A stretch of 64,000 nucleotides of DNA from Trichinella spiralis (lineage: Eukaryota; Nematoda; Enoplea; Trichinellida; Trichinellidae): contig CM012953.1 of the NCBI GenBank assembly GCA_000181795.3, positions 12,794,218 through 12,858,217 on the forward strand, in the 5' to 3' direction. Under the pieces are notes generated by a model. That model saw only the letters and a program-made list of their open reading frames with translations, searched no databases and was not told where the DNA came from. Position numbers and translations under genes: made by a program. Numbering within the stretch: position 1 is the stretch's first letter; each line of letters opens with the position of its first letter. Of the stretch, positions 12,698 through 26,345 are shown in pieces.

Positions 12698-15600
12698 TCA
12701 CTTTTCAGCCAAGTCGAGCTTGGCTATTGTTACGTGGTTGTTTGCGCTTGATTTTGTGGAATTGAGCTTTTGCACTTCGTACTTGGTCATCGTGTAGCTG
12801 TCTTTGGAACGCCTGGTCGACAGCATCATTTCAGATTCAGGATCTATTTGAGTCATTGTGGTGTTGGTGTAGTTTTTCAAATTATACATCAGAGAATGGG
12901 CTTTACTAAATTTGCTGACGGTGAAGAGGCGTTTGATTTTCGATCTGAAATTGCTACTGGAGACGCAATAGACGGCGAAGTTGATCGCCTTGCCGCAGAC
13001 CACCAGTATGTTCGACACGGCCACGGCCGTGTAGAACCAATCCGGTCTGCTGTTGTTGGAGGCATTCATTTGCATCGACTCCCAAACGTACAGTACTCCG
13101 GACGGAGTTTGGCAAATCAGAAATGTACCAATGATGCTGACCACGATCAACGTCACCCGCAGCTCTATGATCCTGGACGGACTGACATTTGCCACCATTT
13201 GTGACATTTTTCTGCCTTGGCGCAGATAGTAAAGCAGTAACGAATTGAGTACGACGAGCAAAATTAGCGGCACTGTACACGTCAAATGGGGAGCGACTTT
13301 CAGTGAGACGCTGACGTATTGGTGAACCGTCGGATGCACGGTTTCATTGATTGGCTTCAACATCAGCAGCGTCTGCGTTTTGTTGCACCGGTTCACTGTG
13401 ATTTCGGTTGGCGTCAACCAGAAAAATATATAACTGACTGACACAAACGAAGCAACGTAGATGAATGTGATTAAACTTATCAAGTGCCATTTTTTGAAAA
13501 ATAATTTTGCATGAAGAGGCTTTCGAATTGCCAAAAGTCTTTCAAAAGTGACCGCAATAGCCAACCTGAAATATTATTTCAGTTTTTTTTTCTGATTTAT
13601 GTTATGAATTTTTTAGTGTGTGTGCGTGCGTGTGGGGGTGTGGAGATTTTTGTACTGCACATAAATATTCAAAATTAATCAAAATATCATTTATAAACTT
13701 TAAAATAAGAATGAAAGCTTATACTGCTGTGTGAAATTTTAAACAGAGGATTAGAGTAAGAAATTCGAATTCCAACAACTAAACTTTCTTTGCTTTCATA
13801 TTTTAAATAGCAGTCAAATCTTATGAACATTTTCCACATGATACGTGATTGAATAATTATTTCATCTTCAGTTCAATATGAAATGTGTATTGACATGAAT
13901 AACTTTGAAATTGAAGCCTCTTAACACGATATGGTGCAATAATGCAATCAATACACACACACACACACCAAATCGAACAACTGCAAAGCAACAGCAAAAT
14001 TGATGGTGACAACTGTAAACAATAATTAGAATAAATTCTTTAAAATTATATTATTTGCATAACCGTCTGTATACAAATAATGCTGAAAAAGTCTAGCTTT
14101 GCTATTTGACAAGCTGTACGAGAGGTATATGATTAATTTATTTTTTCATCAAATTGCAATCAAAGAAGCTAAATTACAGCTTAAACCCTTGTTGATAGAA
14201 GATGTAAAAATATCCGATTATTGATGTCGCTCATTCCCAAGTCATTGCAAAGCTGCAGAACACGAGCTGAGCTTAAAGTTAAGTCAACATTTTCCCACTT
14301 GACCATTTTTAAATTAAAAATAGCATCTCAAAATGAATACAATAAAAATGATTGATAATAATGGTGAGAAAAAGAATTTTTATTATTGCAGTAATAAATA
14401 AATTTTTGTTTACAAGAAATTTTTTTTTATTATTTTAATAATTCAAGTAACCATGCTAATTATGAAACAACATTTTAATTATGAAAATTTTTTAAATACA
14501 TGCCAGGCACAGTCTTCACTTGTATTTGTCATATGCACAGCTGCAACTGTGATTGCTGAAAATGCACAATCTTAATGAATTTATTTTGTCACTGAAAAAT
14601 TGGGATTTGTCAAGATTAAATTATTAAACATGATTTTCTAATTGAAAAATTGAAAAGTGATGGATAATTAATAAAAATGAATAGAACATAATAAATTTAT
14701 TTATATGATATAGCAAACATTTGTAATTAAAAATGACAAAAAATTAAAAATATAATGAATATTACGATTTTGATGTTAAAATTTGTTATTAAATGTGCAA
14801 ATTGCTAAATTTACAAATAATTGTCATATTTTGCATATTATTTGCGTCTTATTTATTAAATTGAAGGTAAATTTTATTTTGTAAAATAAAGAAAATTGAC
14901 AAATATAAAATGCAAACTGCATTGATAAGAAGTGAAACTAATTTTTTATCAAATAGACAAGAAGAAGAAGGGAAAAGGCAAGAGGTAATGAAAATTTCCA
15001 ACCAAAGTGAAATCGCTTTCTTCCATTTCAGTATTTCAGTTTAATTTGCCATTTAAATCCAATTTCGTCCAAGCTTGTACGTAGAGAATGTTGGTTCTTA
15101 GAATGATTAATTAGCAAATAAGCACATGCTCAACGTAAATCTGAGATTTCAATTAATGCTCTCTCTGGCTCTATTCAACAACAACCATATATTATTATCG
15201 AACATGTTGCATGAGCAAAGCCATCAAAATTTGAACATTATAATTATTATTACTTATTATTTATTTCCTTCAAAACTTTTACAATTTTATAATAACTTCA
15301 CACAGGGGAACAAATGATGCAGTTGTCAAACATATTAACAAAACAGCAACTTACTGATGTTTACAGAAATAATTATAATATAAAATAAAAAAAAACTTTT
15401 ACATTGAATAATTTAAAAGTAAATTGTAAAATTTAAAGATATGAATTAATTAAATGAGTAACGAATGTAATCCACGTACTAAATTGCAAAATTGAAAATT
15501 GTTCATATTTTTGTAATATTTTAAATTTATCTCTTCAAGAGCACTTTTTGTTTCAAATTTATTTAACAATCACTTTAAAATATTATTATTATTCAAAAGA

Positions 15601-16608
15601 AGTTTGTTTAATGACAGAAAAAGTAATTTATTTTACATTTGAAATCTTTATTCAACATAATTCAATATGGGATTTAAGAGTTGCCACAACGTAAGCCATT
15701 AAAATTTAATAATGCATTATGAAAAAATTCAAAAAAGTAAATTCTACATTGATTCATTTGACATATTACTTTCTATTTTTTATTTTTTGGGAAAAAAGTG
15801 AAAAAATAATTGTTGCTCGTAAAATATTATCAAATTTAGGCAACAACATCATTGGGAAAACTAGGATTGGAGGAAGGGGATTCGGATACCGTTGAGCAAG
15901 TGAATTTCAATTCAATAAACTGCATGCTAATTTCTTAATCTGTTGCCCATATTTGACAAATATAAATGAATAAAAATCAGTAAATAAATTTTACGAACAA
16001 CGAAAGTTTAAAAAATGCTTTTCATTCTTTACTTTTTAAGTTGAATTAATTAATGAATATAGTGAAAGAGACATTTTGACATCCTTCAATAAAAAGAGGA
16101 GAAAAGAATAAAAATGAGAGAGGAATTTTTCAGCAGACATTTATAAATTATTGCGCAATAATAAATAAACAGATAAAAATAAAAAAGAGGAAGACTCGGG
16201 AAATTTCAGAGTTTCAGCTAATAATAAAGGGAAAAGGAAAATTAAAATTAAAAATGAATAACTTGCTTACCAAATTGAAGCCACTGAGAACCAATTTGCC
16301 AAAGCAGTCAGGGGCATTTTTGATTGTATATAGAAGACCATGAACGAATGAAGCTTGTTCAGAGCCGAAAATGAAATCATATGGTTCGGTAAAACGCAAA
16401 AGAAGAAGCAGAGATCGGCCACGGCCATTGCAATCAAAAAGTAGCTTGTCTTTGTTGTTACTGCAGCCGCTTTCAAAGCCAAAAGTATCAGCATGTTGCC
16501 AATAACGCCAACAACGAAAACAATTGGAAATACAAATCTTCCAATGACAACTGAAGCAAATGGTACAACAGACAAATAATTCAAAGTGCACGAAGAATCC
16601 ACTTCCAT
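12698..16608 (-). CDS. Rhodopsin-family GPCR 2, FMRFamide/neuropeptide-receptor-like (complete)
   Basis: A plasma-membrane receptor of 401 aa in two exons. Exon 1 is 16608-16271 (ATG, MEVDSSCTLNYL), with TM1 (VVGVIGNMLILLAL), TM2 (AMAVADLCFFFCVL) and the start of TM3. Exon 2 is 13565-12698, with ERLLAIRKPLHAK after TM3 and then TM4-TM7. TM7 reads INFAVYCVSSSNFR, so the usual NPxxY is NFxxY, as in many invertebrate neuropeptide receptors. The split codon TG|G (Trp) is identical to GPCR 1. The tail is Ser/Thr-rich, with possible phosphorylation sites. The 2.7-kb intron holds one candidate plus-strand micro-exon. FMRFamide-receptor-like is the best guess; the ligand is unknown. Confidence 0.88.
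15840..15899 (+). other. Candidate 60-nt plus-strand coding exon inside the GPCR 2 intron
   Basis: A TTTAG acceptor (15835-15839) is followed by exactly 20 open codons and a GTGAAT donor. The peptide is acidic (SLGKLGLEEGDSDTVEQ), and its GC content stands out from the flanking DNA. No neighbouring plus-strand exon could be assigned, so it may be chance or part of an unrecognised gene. Confidence 0.2.
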
Positions 16609-16762
16609 TTTTCAAATTCTTCTTGTTTGTGAAAATTGCAAAATATTATTTCAGTTTTTATGCAAATTTATAAAAGATGAAAAGCATGTTCAAAAAGGTG
16701 AATACTTTTTCAAGAAAATTTCCAAACGGAAATGAGAATACGTGACGCACACTTGCCAGACA

Positions 16763-17080
16763 TTAATTTATGAATGCATGCGTACATTCGACAACAAAGA
16801 ACAACAACGATAATAAAATAAATATGAATATGAATAATATAGTAATAATATCAACAATTAATTGTCTCCAATAGTCAGTCAGTATGGTAGTTCTTTGCAG
16901 ACGTCGTCCAACCAGAAAGAAGCATGGAATTTTCACTTCTTCCTCTTTCTCTCTTGCTAGTCGCCCTGTCGTCACCAAGCTTCAAGCTTTATTGCTAATA
17001 TTGTTTGCCTGCTGCCATCAAAACGCTGACAGCCAATCCAAAAGAAAAAGCTCCGCTTCAAAACTTGCGTAAATACAACA
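16763..17080 (-). other. Probable 5' leader/promoter region of GPCR 2
   Basis: This patch lies 155-470 bases upstream of the GPCR 2 start codon and is richer in GC than its surroundings. It has overlapping short frames on both strands, none resembling a protein. A 5' UTR exon or promoter is the simplest explanation, by position only. Confidence 0.3.
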
Positions 17081-20000
17081 GATCTAGCCTGAATATTTAA
17101 AATTTTGATTTTAAAAAGATTTTTTTAAATATTTTGTTTGCTGGTGCAATTTTGTGCAAACTGAAATGTACCGTATATATATATATATATGTATGTATTC
17201 AGCTTCTTCTGTTGCTTCTGTTTTGTCGCAACGCTTTATAATGCTAGTTGGCGAAAAATGTACAACCGTTTTGTGGTGTTGCTTATTTATTTAGCTGCAA
17301 TATGATTTATTAATTTATTTCAATATTGCACTTCATTTGTTCGCTTCTTGTAATGTCGTTTCAGTAAATTTTGCAGTTTTATCAACGTATATTCGCACGT
17401 TCAGTTTGGACAAACAATTCAACAATTACGTAATTATACTAGACAATTTTGAAAAATAATCCTGAAATTAAAGAAAAAATAACAATGTTTATCGTAGGTA
17501 GCAGAAAAATTGCCAAAAGCGAAATGTTCAGCATTAATTAAATAAGCATAAGCTTTTATAAAAGTTGTACTCTTGCAAATCTAAAGAAAATAAACAAATA
17601 AGAAAACTTCCACTAGTAAAACAGTTGTTTAACAGCGTCATCGACAAAACTAACAATAATGCAAATGACCGAATAAAACAATATGCAAAGGAATGTTTTG
17701 TACAATACAATCTTTTTATTAAAACCATATTTCAACCTAATAATTTGCACTACAAACCTATAGGAAGGAATTTTCGTATAAAATATTTAAAAAATTTGTA
17801 AATCTTATTTCCAAATTAAGTTACATAAAATGGGTTTACTTTTTTATCTTAGAAAAATAATATATTTATATTTTTAAATAATAATAACAGTTAGCAAAAC
17901 AACAACGGCTATATGGTCGATTTAAACGACTTTGATTAAATATTTTTATTTATGAAATAGCAAAGCAAAAAAACATAATACCTTAACATACTGAACAAAA
18001 TTTTTAATGAAAATCAATATTCTGCATTATGCAGATAAATATTCAACGTATCGACAACATTTACCTTACATGTTTTTTACAATTTTTCTAGTAAACACAA
18101 CGTGGCGAAATTGTTAATTTTAATGTTTTTCAACTTATAACGTCGTAAAAAAGTATTATTTCACGGTACTATTATTGTTTAATAATATTCAATAATAAGG
18201 AAATATTAATAATAAAGATAAAATAAAAGTATTTTTATTAAAAGAAATTAAATGCATATTTTCAAAAATAGCACTAAGCAATTTTTCCACTACCATAATG
18301 CGTTTGATCAATCCGTTTGAATTTATTTAAGAAATAATATTAAGTGAACATATTGTAGTAAAATATTCAAAAATTTCCTCGTACAGTAATAATTAATATA
18401 TTAATTTTTTATTTGTCTATTTCTATCTTTTATGAAAATTTTTCATACTTATTATCATGTAAAAAATTAAATCCATCCTTTGTAGAATATTCAAAAATTT
18501 TATTCCAACAAGCTTTCAGAGTTTCCAGTCAGGTGTGAATCTTCAGACCCTGATGATGATCAGATTAATAATCCGTGGAGTGTGTAATCGATAATAACAA
18601 ATCAATGCCAAATAACATCACATGCAACATACACAAACGCACCAAAATTTACTAGTCAACCCTCTCTCTCCCTCTCTCTTTAATCCTTAATCAATTTCCT
18701 GATCTAATTCACATTCAGAATATTCAGACTTTCAAAATATATGAGAGAAATGAAACTGGTCACTAATTTCTGTACTAAATAAATTCACAATTCATACTTT
18801 ATAATTTGCATACATGAATGCAAAAAGAATAACTTGAATTATTTAGTCAAGTAATAAAAGCTGTATCAAAATTGGTAAAATGTAGAAATATCAAAAATAA
18901 AATTTAAAAATAAAAAATCATACTATATACTTTTATTTTTTGAATAATTCACTTAATTAACTAAATATCTATGAATTTATTGTCTGAATAATTTTAAAAT
19001 TGGTTTCAAAATATTTGCATAACAAGTATTTCTTTTTAACTTTGAACACACTTGAAGAACATATAAATTTATAATAATGGAACACTGAATACAAATGAAT
19101 AATATAAATCTTTTTTAATTTTTCCTTTATTTGCTTTAGGCAAGCAATGACAAGATAAGAGAATGAAAACATAATAGAAAAATACTTTTATTTAATTGAA
19201 TAATGAAAAGAAAATAATAATAATATCAATGACATATGCTTTTTTAATTTAAGTTTAATTAATTTAAATAAAATTTATTTGAGCATTTTTCATTGCAGAC
19301 ATGTGAACATCTCTAGACATGATGTAATAGACAGACAAATAAACATAATTTTATAAATATGGAAAAAATTATGTTTTTCTTTTAATTTTATAAAAGTTAC
19401 AAATAAATTGGTTTGAAGACTGGGTATAATTTTTAGGAATTTTATGAAGAGGCAAATGAAAAAAATTAATTTCAAAATGCAGAAAGATTCTTAATAAATA
19501 ATAATAATAATTTTAAATATTTTTTTTTAATTTTGTTCAATTTAACGCCGTGAACAGTTTTGCTTTTGAGATTTTTTTAAAATAAAACTGAATTGATAAA
19601 GCAAAGTTTTTCCCATTATTGCAGAAATATAAAAGCAACATAACGAAGTGATGCAAAATGTTTCAAATGATGTTAAAAAGAAACTTCCCATCTCTAGTTT
19701 TACAAAAATTGATCGCTTTTTAAAGCATGCTGCTTTTAAAAATTTATATTTCAATCACTCAATTACTTTATTAATTAATTTAAAATATCATAAATCATTC
19801 GCCAACTTTTATGATAATCTTTTATTAGACATTATGCATTCACTGTTTCGAAGATAATTATTATTTACTGTTTTGTGGGATAATTTTTGATACACTTGCA
19901 CATGTAATATCCATATCTACAGATGCAAAAATATTTCAGAAAATTCACCACTGCAACATGCGTGCTTTTCATTGATTATTCTTACTGATTTCATAGAAAT

Positions 20001-23000
20001 TGAATTATAGAATGCATTTTCAAAAATTTACAATTTTTCCATCATCAACCAATAAATAAATACATATTTCAAAAATACAACAAATCAATTTCTTTAAAAT
20101 AAAGATGCTCAAGTTTTGAATATTGAATAACGAAGAGAAAATATTGAAAATTTCGTTTCATCTCTTTCAAGGCTAAAATGCTAAAGTTGCTGCAAGTGTC
20201 GTCAGTATTCAAGCTGTTTATGCAGCAAATTCATAGCAAACAATACAATGCAATACAATACATTACAATACAATTTAAACATTTGCTCAGAACCGATTAA
20301 GCAAACTAAGCAGATCAATGGCTCACGTGTGACGTTTGAAATGTAATAATTTTTTCTACAGATCAAACAAAAATAAAATAATTTTCCTTTAGCAAAAAAT
20401 AAACGAACTGATGAATAATTTATTAAGTAGATGGAAATTTTATTATCATATACATTTCATGTACAACTTATTTGATAAATTCTATTAATTATTTTTTAAT
20501 TTAACTGTTACAGATTAACGCAAAATGCTGATCTACTCTCTTACATTGAGGCTATTTTCTTTTTATTCAGCTATTATCTATCATCTAGATATTTTTCACA
20601 ATTTTTTTCATTTATTATAAAGATAATAATTACAATTACATTTACAATAAAAATTATTTACTATAAGCAGATAAACACAAAAATAGACAACAGCAAGTTA
20701 TAAAATGAAAAAAAATTTAATTTGCGAAAAGTATCAGTAAACAATAATTCATTTGCATCATTTCATGCGCTGCCGTATGTGAGAAATAAACAATGATGCA
20801 AACACTGTTGATGCTTACATGAAAAAGTAGAAAAGAAACATTACACTGCTAGCAGTTGAAAATGAAAAAATACACTTTAATATAATAAATAAAATATAAC
20901 AAATTTATTTCGCTTTTTTATATATGCAATGTATATATATATTCTATTATTACAGACAATTATTTAAAATTTAGCTAAAAGTAATTGCAAATATATTGCA
21001 TAATTTTAAAAAGCTTATTAATTATTGATTGAATTAATTGAATCTGCAAATATTTCGTGTCAAAAAAGAGCACTGAAAAAACATAAATTGTAATATTTGA
21101 ATATACAAAATAAAAGTTGAATTTGTAAAAAAAATGAAAATTTATCATTTCATTGTTTTGTTGAATTAAAATATATTAATTAATATACATAAATATATGT
21201 TTATAAGAACAATATCTGTACATATTTGTTGTTAATGATGAGGAACATGTGATACTGATTCACTTGAATCATCACTTTTTAAGTGGATTAGTAAGATTAA
21301 AATAAGTAACTTTATGCTATTAAAAAAAGTGTTTTACTCAAACCAATAAATAATATCTATCATTTCAATTCATTTTAACCAAATTTGAAATTGCAATAAT
21401 TCTGCAATTTTGATAATAGGAAAATTGCATCTCATCGTTTTCCGTTTGGATCATTTGAAGAAATCCTCCGGGAAATTTTTTATTTCAAAACGATTTAGCA
21501 GTATTTATTTAACAAAATGAACTGTGTGAAATTTATTTTGCAACTTGAATTCGATAATAACAAGATTATGAATTTTTTTTTGCCTTTTTTTTGATATAAA
21601 ATATTTGTGCCCAAGTAAAAGTAGCTCGCAAAAAATTAATTACCACTGTGAATTTTTATATGGGTTATTTTTCAATATTTAATTTTTTTTGCTTAAATTC
21701 TGCAACTGTTGCGAATTGCTTCATAAATGAAAATCATGAAAAGAGAAAGTTTTTAATTTAATACTGCACAAGTGATCATTTTAACAGCATTATTAATTTA
21801 TAATAGCAATAACAGGAATGATTTCATTTTAAATTTTAAACAACTTCATATTGTACATCATTTTTATTTGTCATTTTTTTAATTTATTAAATTTTCTAAA
21901 GTGAACAGCAATCAAACGAATGGTGCGGGAAAATAGTCAGAGAACGACAAGCAATTTATTTCTCGCAGTTGAAAGAGAAATTAAAAGTAGAAATTGATTT
22001 CAGCAAAGAATGCTCACAGGGACGACAATTTATGTACATTAAAAAGCAAAATAATAAACTGGAAAATAAAATTTCCTAGAAATTATATTGATTTCCAAGA
22101 AGATTCCAATTTAATTAAAACGTACACTTGCAACAAGCAGCACTTTTTACAAATTTCCTGTTGTTTTAGAACAATGATATTTTGTGCTTTTTGCTAGCTT
22201 CGTAGATGTGCAACTTTTTTTGACGAATAATAATGCAATATGATAAATTTATTGATATCAAAAGAAAACAAACTATCGATTTATAATTTTTTTGATCAAG
22301 TTCAGAGATATTGTTGCATTGGAACAAATGAAAGTCGTTTTCATTGTCAAATATTGAAAATAATATTTTGCTATGTTCAAAAATTTTGAAAATGATAAAC
22401 AACTTGAGCTTTTAATAATACATTGACATTCGCTTGATTTTAATTTCAATTTAAGGCACTCAGATAGAAAATTTTCATTTTTATTTTTTTTCTATTTTAA
22501 CAAGTAATTTCATTCATTTTTGTGTAGTACTGAATGAAAATTGAATGCACTTAGTATTTTCAAGTATTCTATTTTTGTTTTTAACTGATCGCTGTGCTGT
22601 ACTTGAATGAAGTCAATTTCAACTATTTGCACTGAGAAAAACTGAATTTATTGATTTAATTAAATGAAGAAATGATTTTTCATGTCTTTTTTTATCACAT
22701 TTTATTTTAAATGTTATTACTAGAAGAACCAAAATTGCACTGCACATTTATAAAAATTGAAATAAATACAAAAATTTGTTCAAATCTCTTACACAAAAAA
22801 TATATAAATAAATATCAGTTTAAAAATGTAAATTTCATGAAATACATTTAACTGTTTTAAACTACTTCATGCATACTTTATACGTGCTTAAACTGTACTT
22901 TATGCAAATAAAAATTTAGATAAATGCGAAATCAATTTTATTAAAAAATTAAAACTTAATTAATAGCGATGATTACTTAATTTATGCAAAATAATATAAT

Positions 23001-24773
23001 CCCAAATTGGTTTTCATTCGCACATATCATCAATTTCTTTCTGATGATTGCACAATTAAGTATCTATCTATAAGCATTGATTAGTTAATTTAGTTTAATA
23101 AGCGTTTCAGTTCACACGCAAGTGTTAATACTGAAGAATAGATGAAAGAGAAGATGTTGGGAGCAAAAGCAGTCAGTGCTAGAACTGTTTTATGCATGCC
23201 AGTTGTTAGCGGTTGAGCAGTTAACTGGTAACGTTGCAGCAATCGCTGCTAAGTTAAGATTCATACAACATTGTTAAGTCAGAATCAAAACTTTACCATT
23301 CCTATATTAGCAAATAATTTATAAGAATATCAAGCTACAGTTTCATCAAAGTATTAGCTAAAATGGAGGCTTTATAGTTTTATCAACTTTCTTTTTTCAT
23401 GCGAATATGTTCAATTTGCATGCAGTAAGCTCAATAAAGTAAAAGTGAATGCAGTTATTTTTTCGTACTTTAATTTCTTTTATTCGCAAATTAAAAATTC
23501 AGAGTAGAAGATGCAAATGGCGAAAATGACTTTCACTGTTTTCAAACAACTAAAAGGCCCTGTTTCAATGTTAATCGTTTTCAATTTTTTTGAAATAAAT
23601 ATCACTTAATTTTATTTTAGATATACAATTTGAATAATTTTGATTTCTGCAATGGTTCTATGCTACTTGAATCTGTTTGCATTTCTTCATAAACCTGAGT
23701 AGTTATACAATTTTTTGATCTATAATGCTTTGAATAAAAATAAATTTTATAGCCATTGCAAAAGACTGAAATTGCTAAAGAAACTTGAGTTTATTTTAAT
23801 TTATCTTTGCAACATTTGTTAGCAGTGTGCAGAAGTTTTAATACAATTATGTTGGACTTTTCATAAGTGCTTTATTTTGATATGCATATTACTTAAATTA
23901 CTCCAGGAAAATAGTTGCGAGAAGTATAATATTGATGTGTAATCTATTTCATGAAATAGCATATGATATGCATTTAGAAATTTTTATGCAGCATTTCAGC
24001 TTTTGACATGTTAATCATGATAATTTAATGTAGTCATATTTGTTTCTTTATTTATTGTATAAAACAATTATATATACATATATATGTATTTGAATTGCTT
24101 GCATTTGAATTTGTACATGCTTAATAGAAATACAGAATTCTTTTAAATAGTATTAGATAGCTTGTATCAATTAAAATTGAACCAAGATGGACATTTTTGT
24201 CGATAACCTAAAATGACCTTTTTCAACACGCTAACTGTTCTTTATAAATAATAAGAATGGACATTTATTTCAAGTATGCTCTTGTTCACTTCAAATGCTT
24301 GCAGCATTTCCTGGTTTTGTGAATCTGCGTGTCTTCAGCATTAAACAATCTCAATTATTGTTATTATTATTATTATTATAGTCCACATGCTGGACATTTT
24401 CTACAAACAATCCTGCTTTGCTGACAATTTATTATTTTCTACAACCTTGGACTGTAAATGGCCTCTTTGACACGCTGGTTCAAGTATCTGAGTGCCTGAA
24501 AATGAACAGTGACATCGACAAGATTTCACTGCACTTTTATAATTGCTGCTTTGGGTCAAATCAGGGGATTGGCTGCTTAATGCTGAAAAGGACAATGATG
24601 GCGTTTTATCCATTAATTCAATGAATATTGGATATTAAAACATGCTCCTTTGTTGTCAGTAATTTCTGATTTATTTGACCTGTCAAGTTGACCATAACGG
24701 CAGCAAACACTGACACACAGTTTGGATAAGATTCAATTGCAACTGTTTGTATTTGCTTAGTGACATCAGTGGC
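17081..24773. other. Gene-poor AT-rich region upstream of the Vax gene
   Basis: About 7.7 kb of very AT-rich DNA. Open frames of 60-80 codons (for example 17565-17801, 19648-19857, 21994-22197) have the Lys/Asn/Ile/Phe composition expected by chance. A short CAATA repeat lies near 20244-20273. Two stretches, about 23160-23290 and 24380-24620, are less AT-rich; the second could be leader or enhancer sequence for the homeobox gene. I see no coding gene here. Long non-coding flanks are common around developmental regulators. Confidence 0.5.
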
Positions 24774-25524
24774 ATGGAAGTTACCAAATTTGGAAAAGAA
24801 ACACTTTGCAATTCGGTTGCAATTAAGCAAGAACAAGCTGCTATAAAAACAAATCTCTTACCTGAATACTGTAGAGTTTTACGATTTACCGGTAAATAAT
24901 ATTTTCTTTGCTTTCTTCTAAATGTTTACTTTGAATTTACTTAATTTTTTAAATCTTTTATAAACATTTGAAAAAAATTATTTATTATCATCATTTAACT
25001 GTATAACTTTAGATTCTTCTGGAAAAGTTAAGGAATTGGTATTTCCAAGGGGTTTAGATCTGGATCGACCCAAAAGACCAAGAACTACATTTTCCGAAAA
25101 TCAGCTAGACATGCTTGAACAGACGTTCCAAAGAAATCAATACTTGATTGGTTCAGAAAGGGCAGAATTAGCCGTAAAACTTGGTCTGTCAGAAACACAG
25201 GTTTGAAATTTCAAATTCAAATTTTCACATTTTATGCAAAACTGAATGTTACAGGTAAAAGTATGGTTTCAAAATCGTCGGACAAAGTGCCGCAAAACGA
25301 AATCATCGAACAATCATTCTTCCCATTGCAAAAATGCGCTTTCTCAAGTGATTATGCCCATTCATCCGCAATATTTTCAACCATCATTGAAATCGGAATC
25401 AGATTCTCATGCAAATTCCAACTGGAAAAATGCATCTCGGTTTTTTGATGCGCCCATTGCGACCCATTCATATTTATTACCATTTATTGGAAATCCATCT
25501 TCTATAGATTTATTTCACTTATAA
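24774..25524 (+). CDS. vax: Vax-like (ventral anterior homeobox) transcription factor
   Basis: A homeodomain transcription factor of 191 aa in three exons: 24774-24891, 25013-25200 and 25255-25524, all closing in phase. The homeodomain follows the Vax-type lead-in KELVFPRGLDLDRPKR. It reads RTTFSENQLDMLEQTF in helix 1, YLIGSERAELAVKLGLSETQ through helix 2, and VKVWFQNRRTKCRK in helix 3. An intron falls between homeodomain residues Q44 and V45, a classic site. The GLDLDRPKR lead-in and the Y-[LV]-[IV]-G pattern favour Vax over Emx or Not. Family members pattern anterior neural and eye tissue in vertebrates. This protein is shorter than vertebrate Vax, with only 39 codons in exon 1 and a short tail ending SSIDLFHL. 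The start was chosen as an ATG in frame through a GTAAAT donor. Confidence 0.88.
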
Positions 25525-26345
25525 ATAATACTTTTAATACACTGTGCTTCATTTCATTGTGCTGTTAAATTTTATGGTGATATTCTTTTCTGCATAAATA
25601 TATGCTAAAATGAAATAAATAAATGTTTATTTTCAAAATTACATCTTTCATTGTGCAAAGTGTACCTCTTCATTTGTAAAAAGTGACTACTAACTTATCA
25701 CATTTATGAATAATAATCACAAGAATCATAATAATGATCATGAATAAAAATAAACTTTCATGACATATTTATATTAATTATTATTATTATTATACCTCAA
25801 TTAATAAGAGGATTAACAAACTGCTAAAATGATAAGAAAATATTGTTAATGAAATGCAAATAAAATCAGTGTTCTGTACAATAAACAGTTCGATGATGAA
25901 ATTTCACTCTTATTGCACTGAAAATGAAGAAAAATTATTCTAAATGCAAATTATAAAATATCTGTTCACAAATGTAAAAATATTACTGAAATTTTGTAAA
26001 ATTTTATTATAAAACTTTTTATCACAATGCATACCGTGTTCTGATTTTTATATGACAAACATTGGAATGATAATGACGTGTTTCACGTTTTCTTGAGCAC
26101 TGGCATCAGTTTTACCGACTACGTTGTGTGTTAAGATAACGGTTCTTATCTGTACTGATTAAAATTCAGATTTAGCACATCAGAAAAGTAAACAGCACAG
26201 TGCAAGCAACAGCAATTGGTACACTTGCTAATGTACTGTGGGTATTACAGTCTTGCACTTGGTATAAAACGCCAATTTTAAAACTTTTCCGCTTTTTGGA
26301 AGTTTGTAAATGCTGCCTGCTTGCTTCAATATTTAATAAACGTCA

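Noticed and set aside
12770-13204. 144-codon plus-strand ORF opposite GPCR 2
   Set aside because: A shadow of the receptor coding exon on the other strand.
16214-16615. 133-codon minus-strand ORF overlapping GPCR 2 exon 1
   Set aside because: A different frame of the same exon. The receptor frame has the GPCR motifs and proper splice phase.
17565-22402. Several 60-80 codon ORFs on both strands
   Set aside because: Lys/Asn/Ile/Phe-rich, without splice context or family signals; expected by chance in AT-rich DNA.
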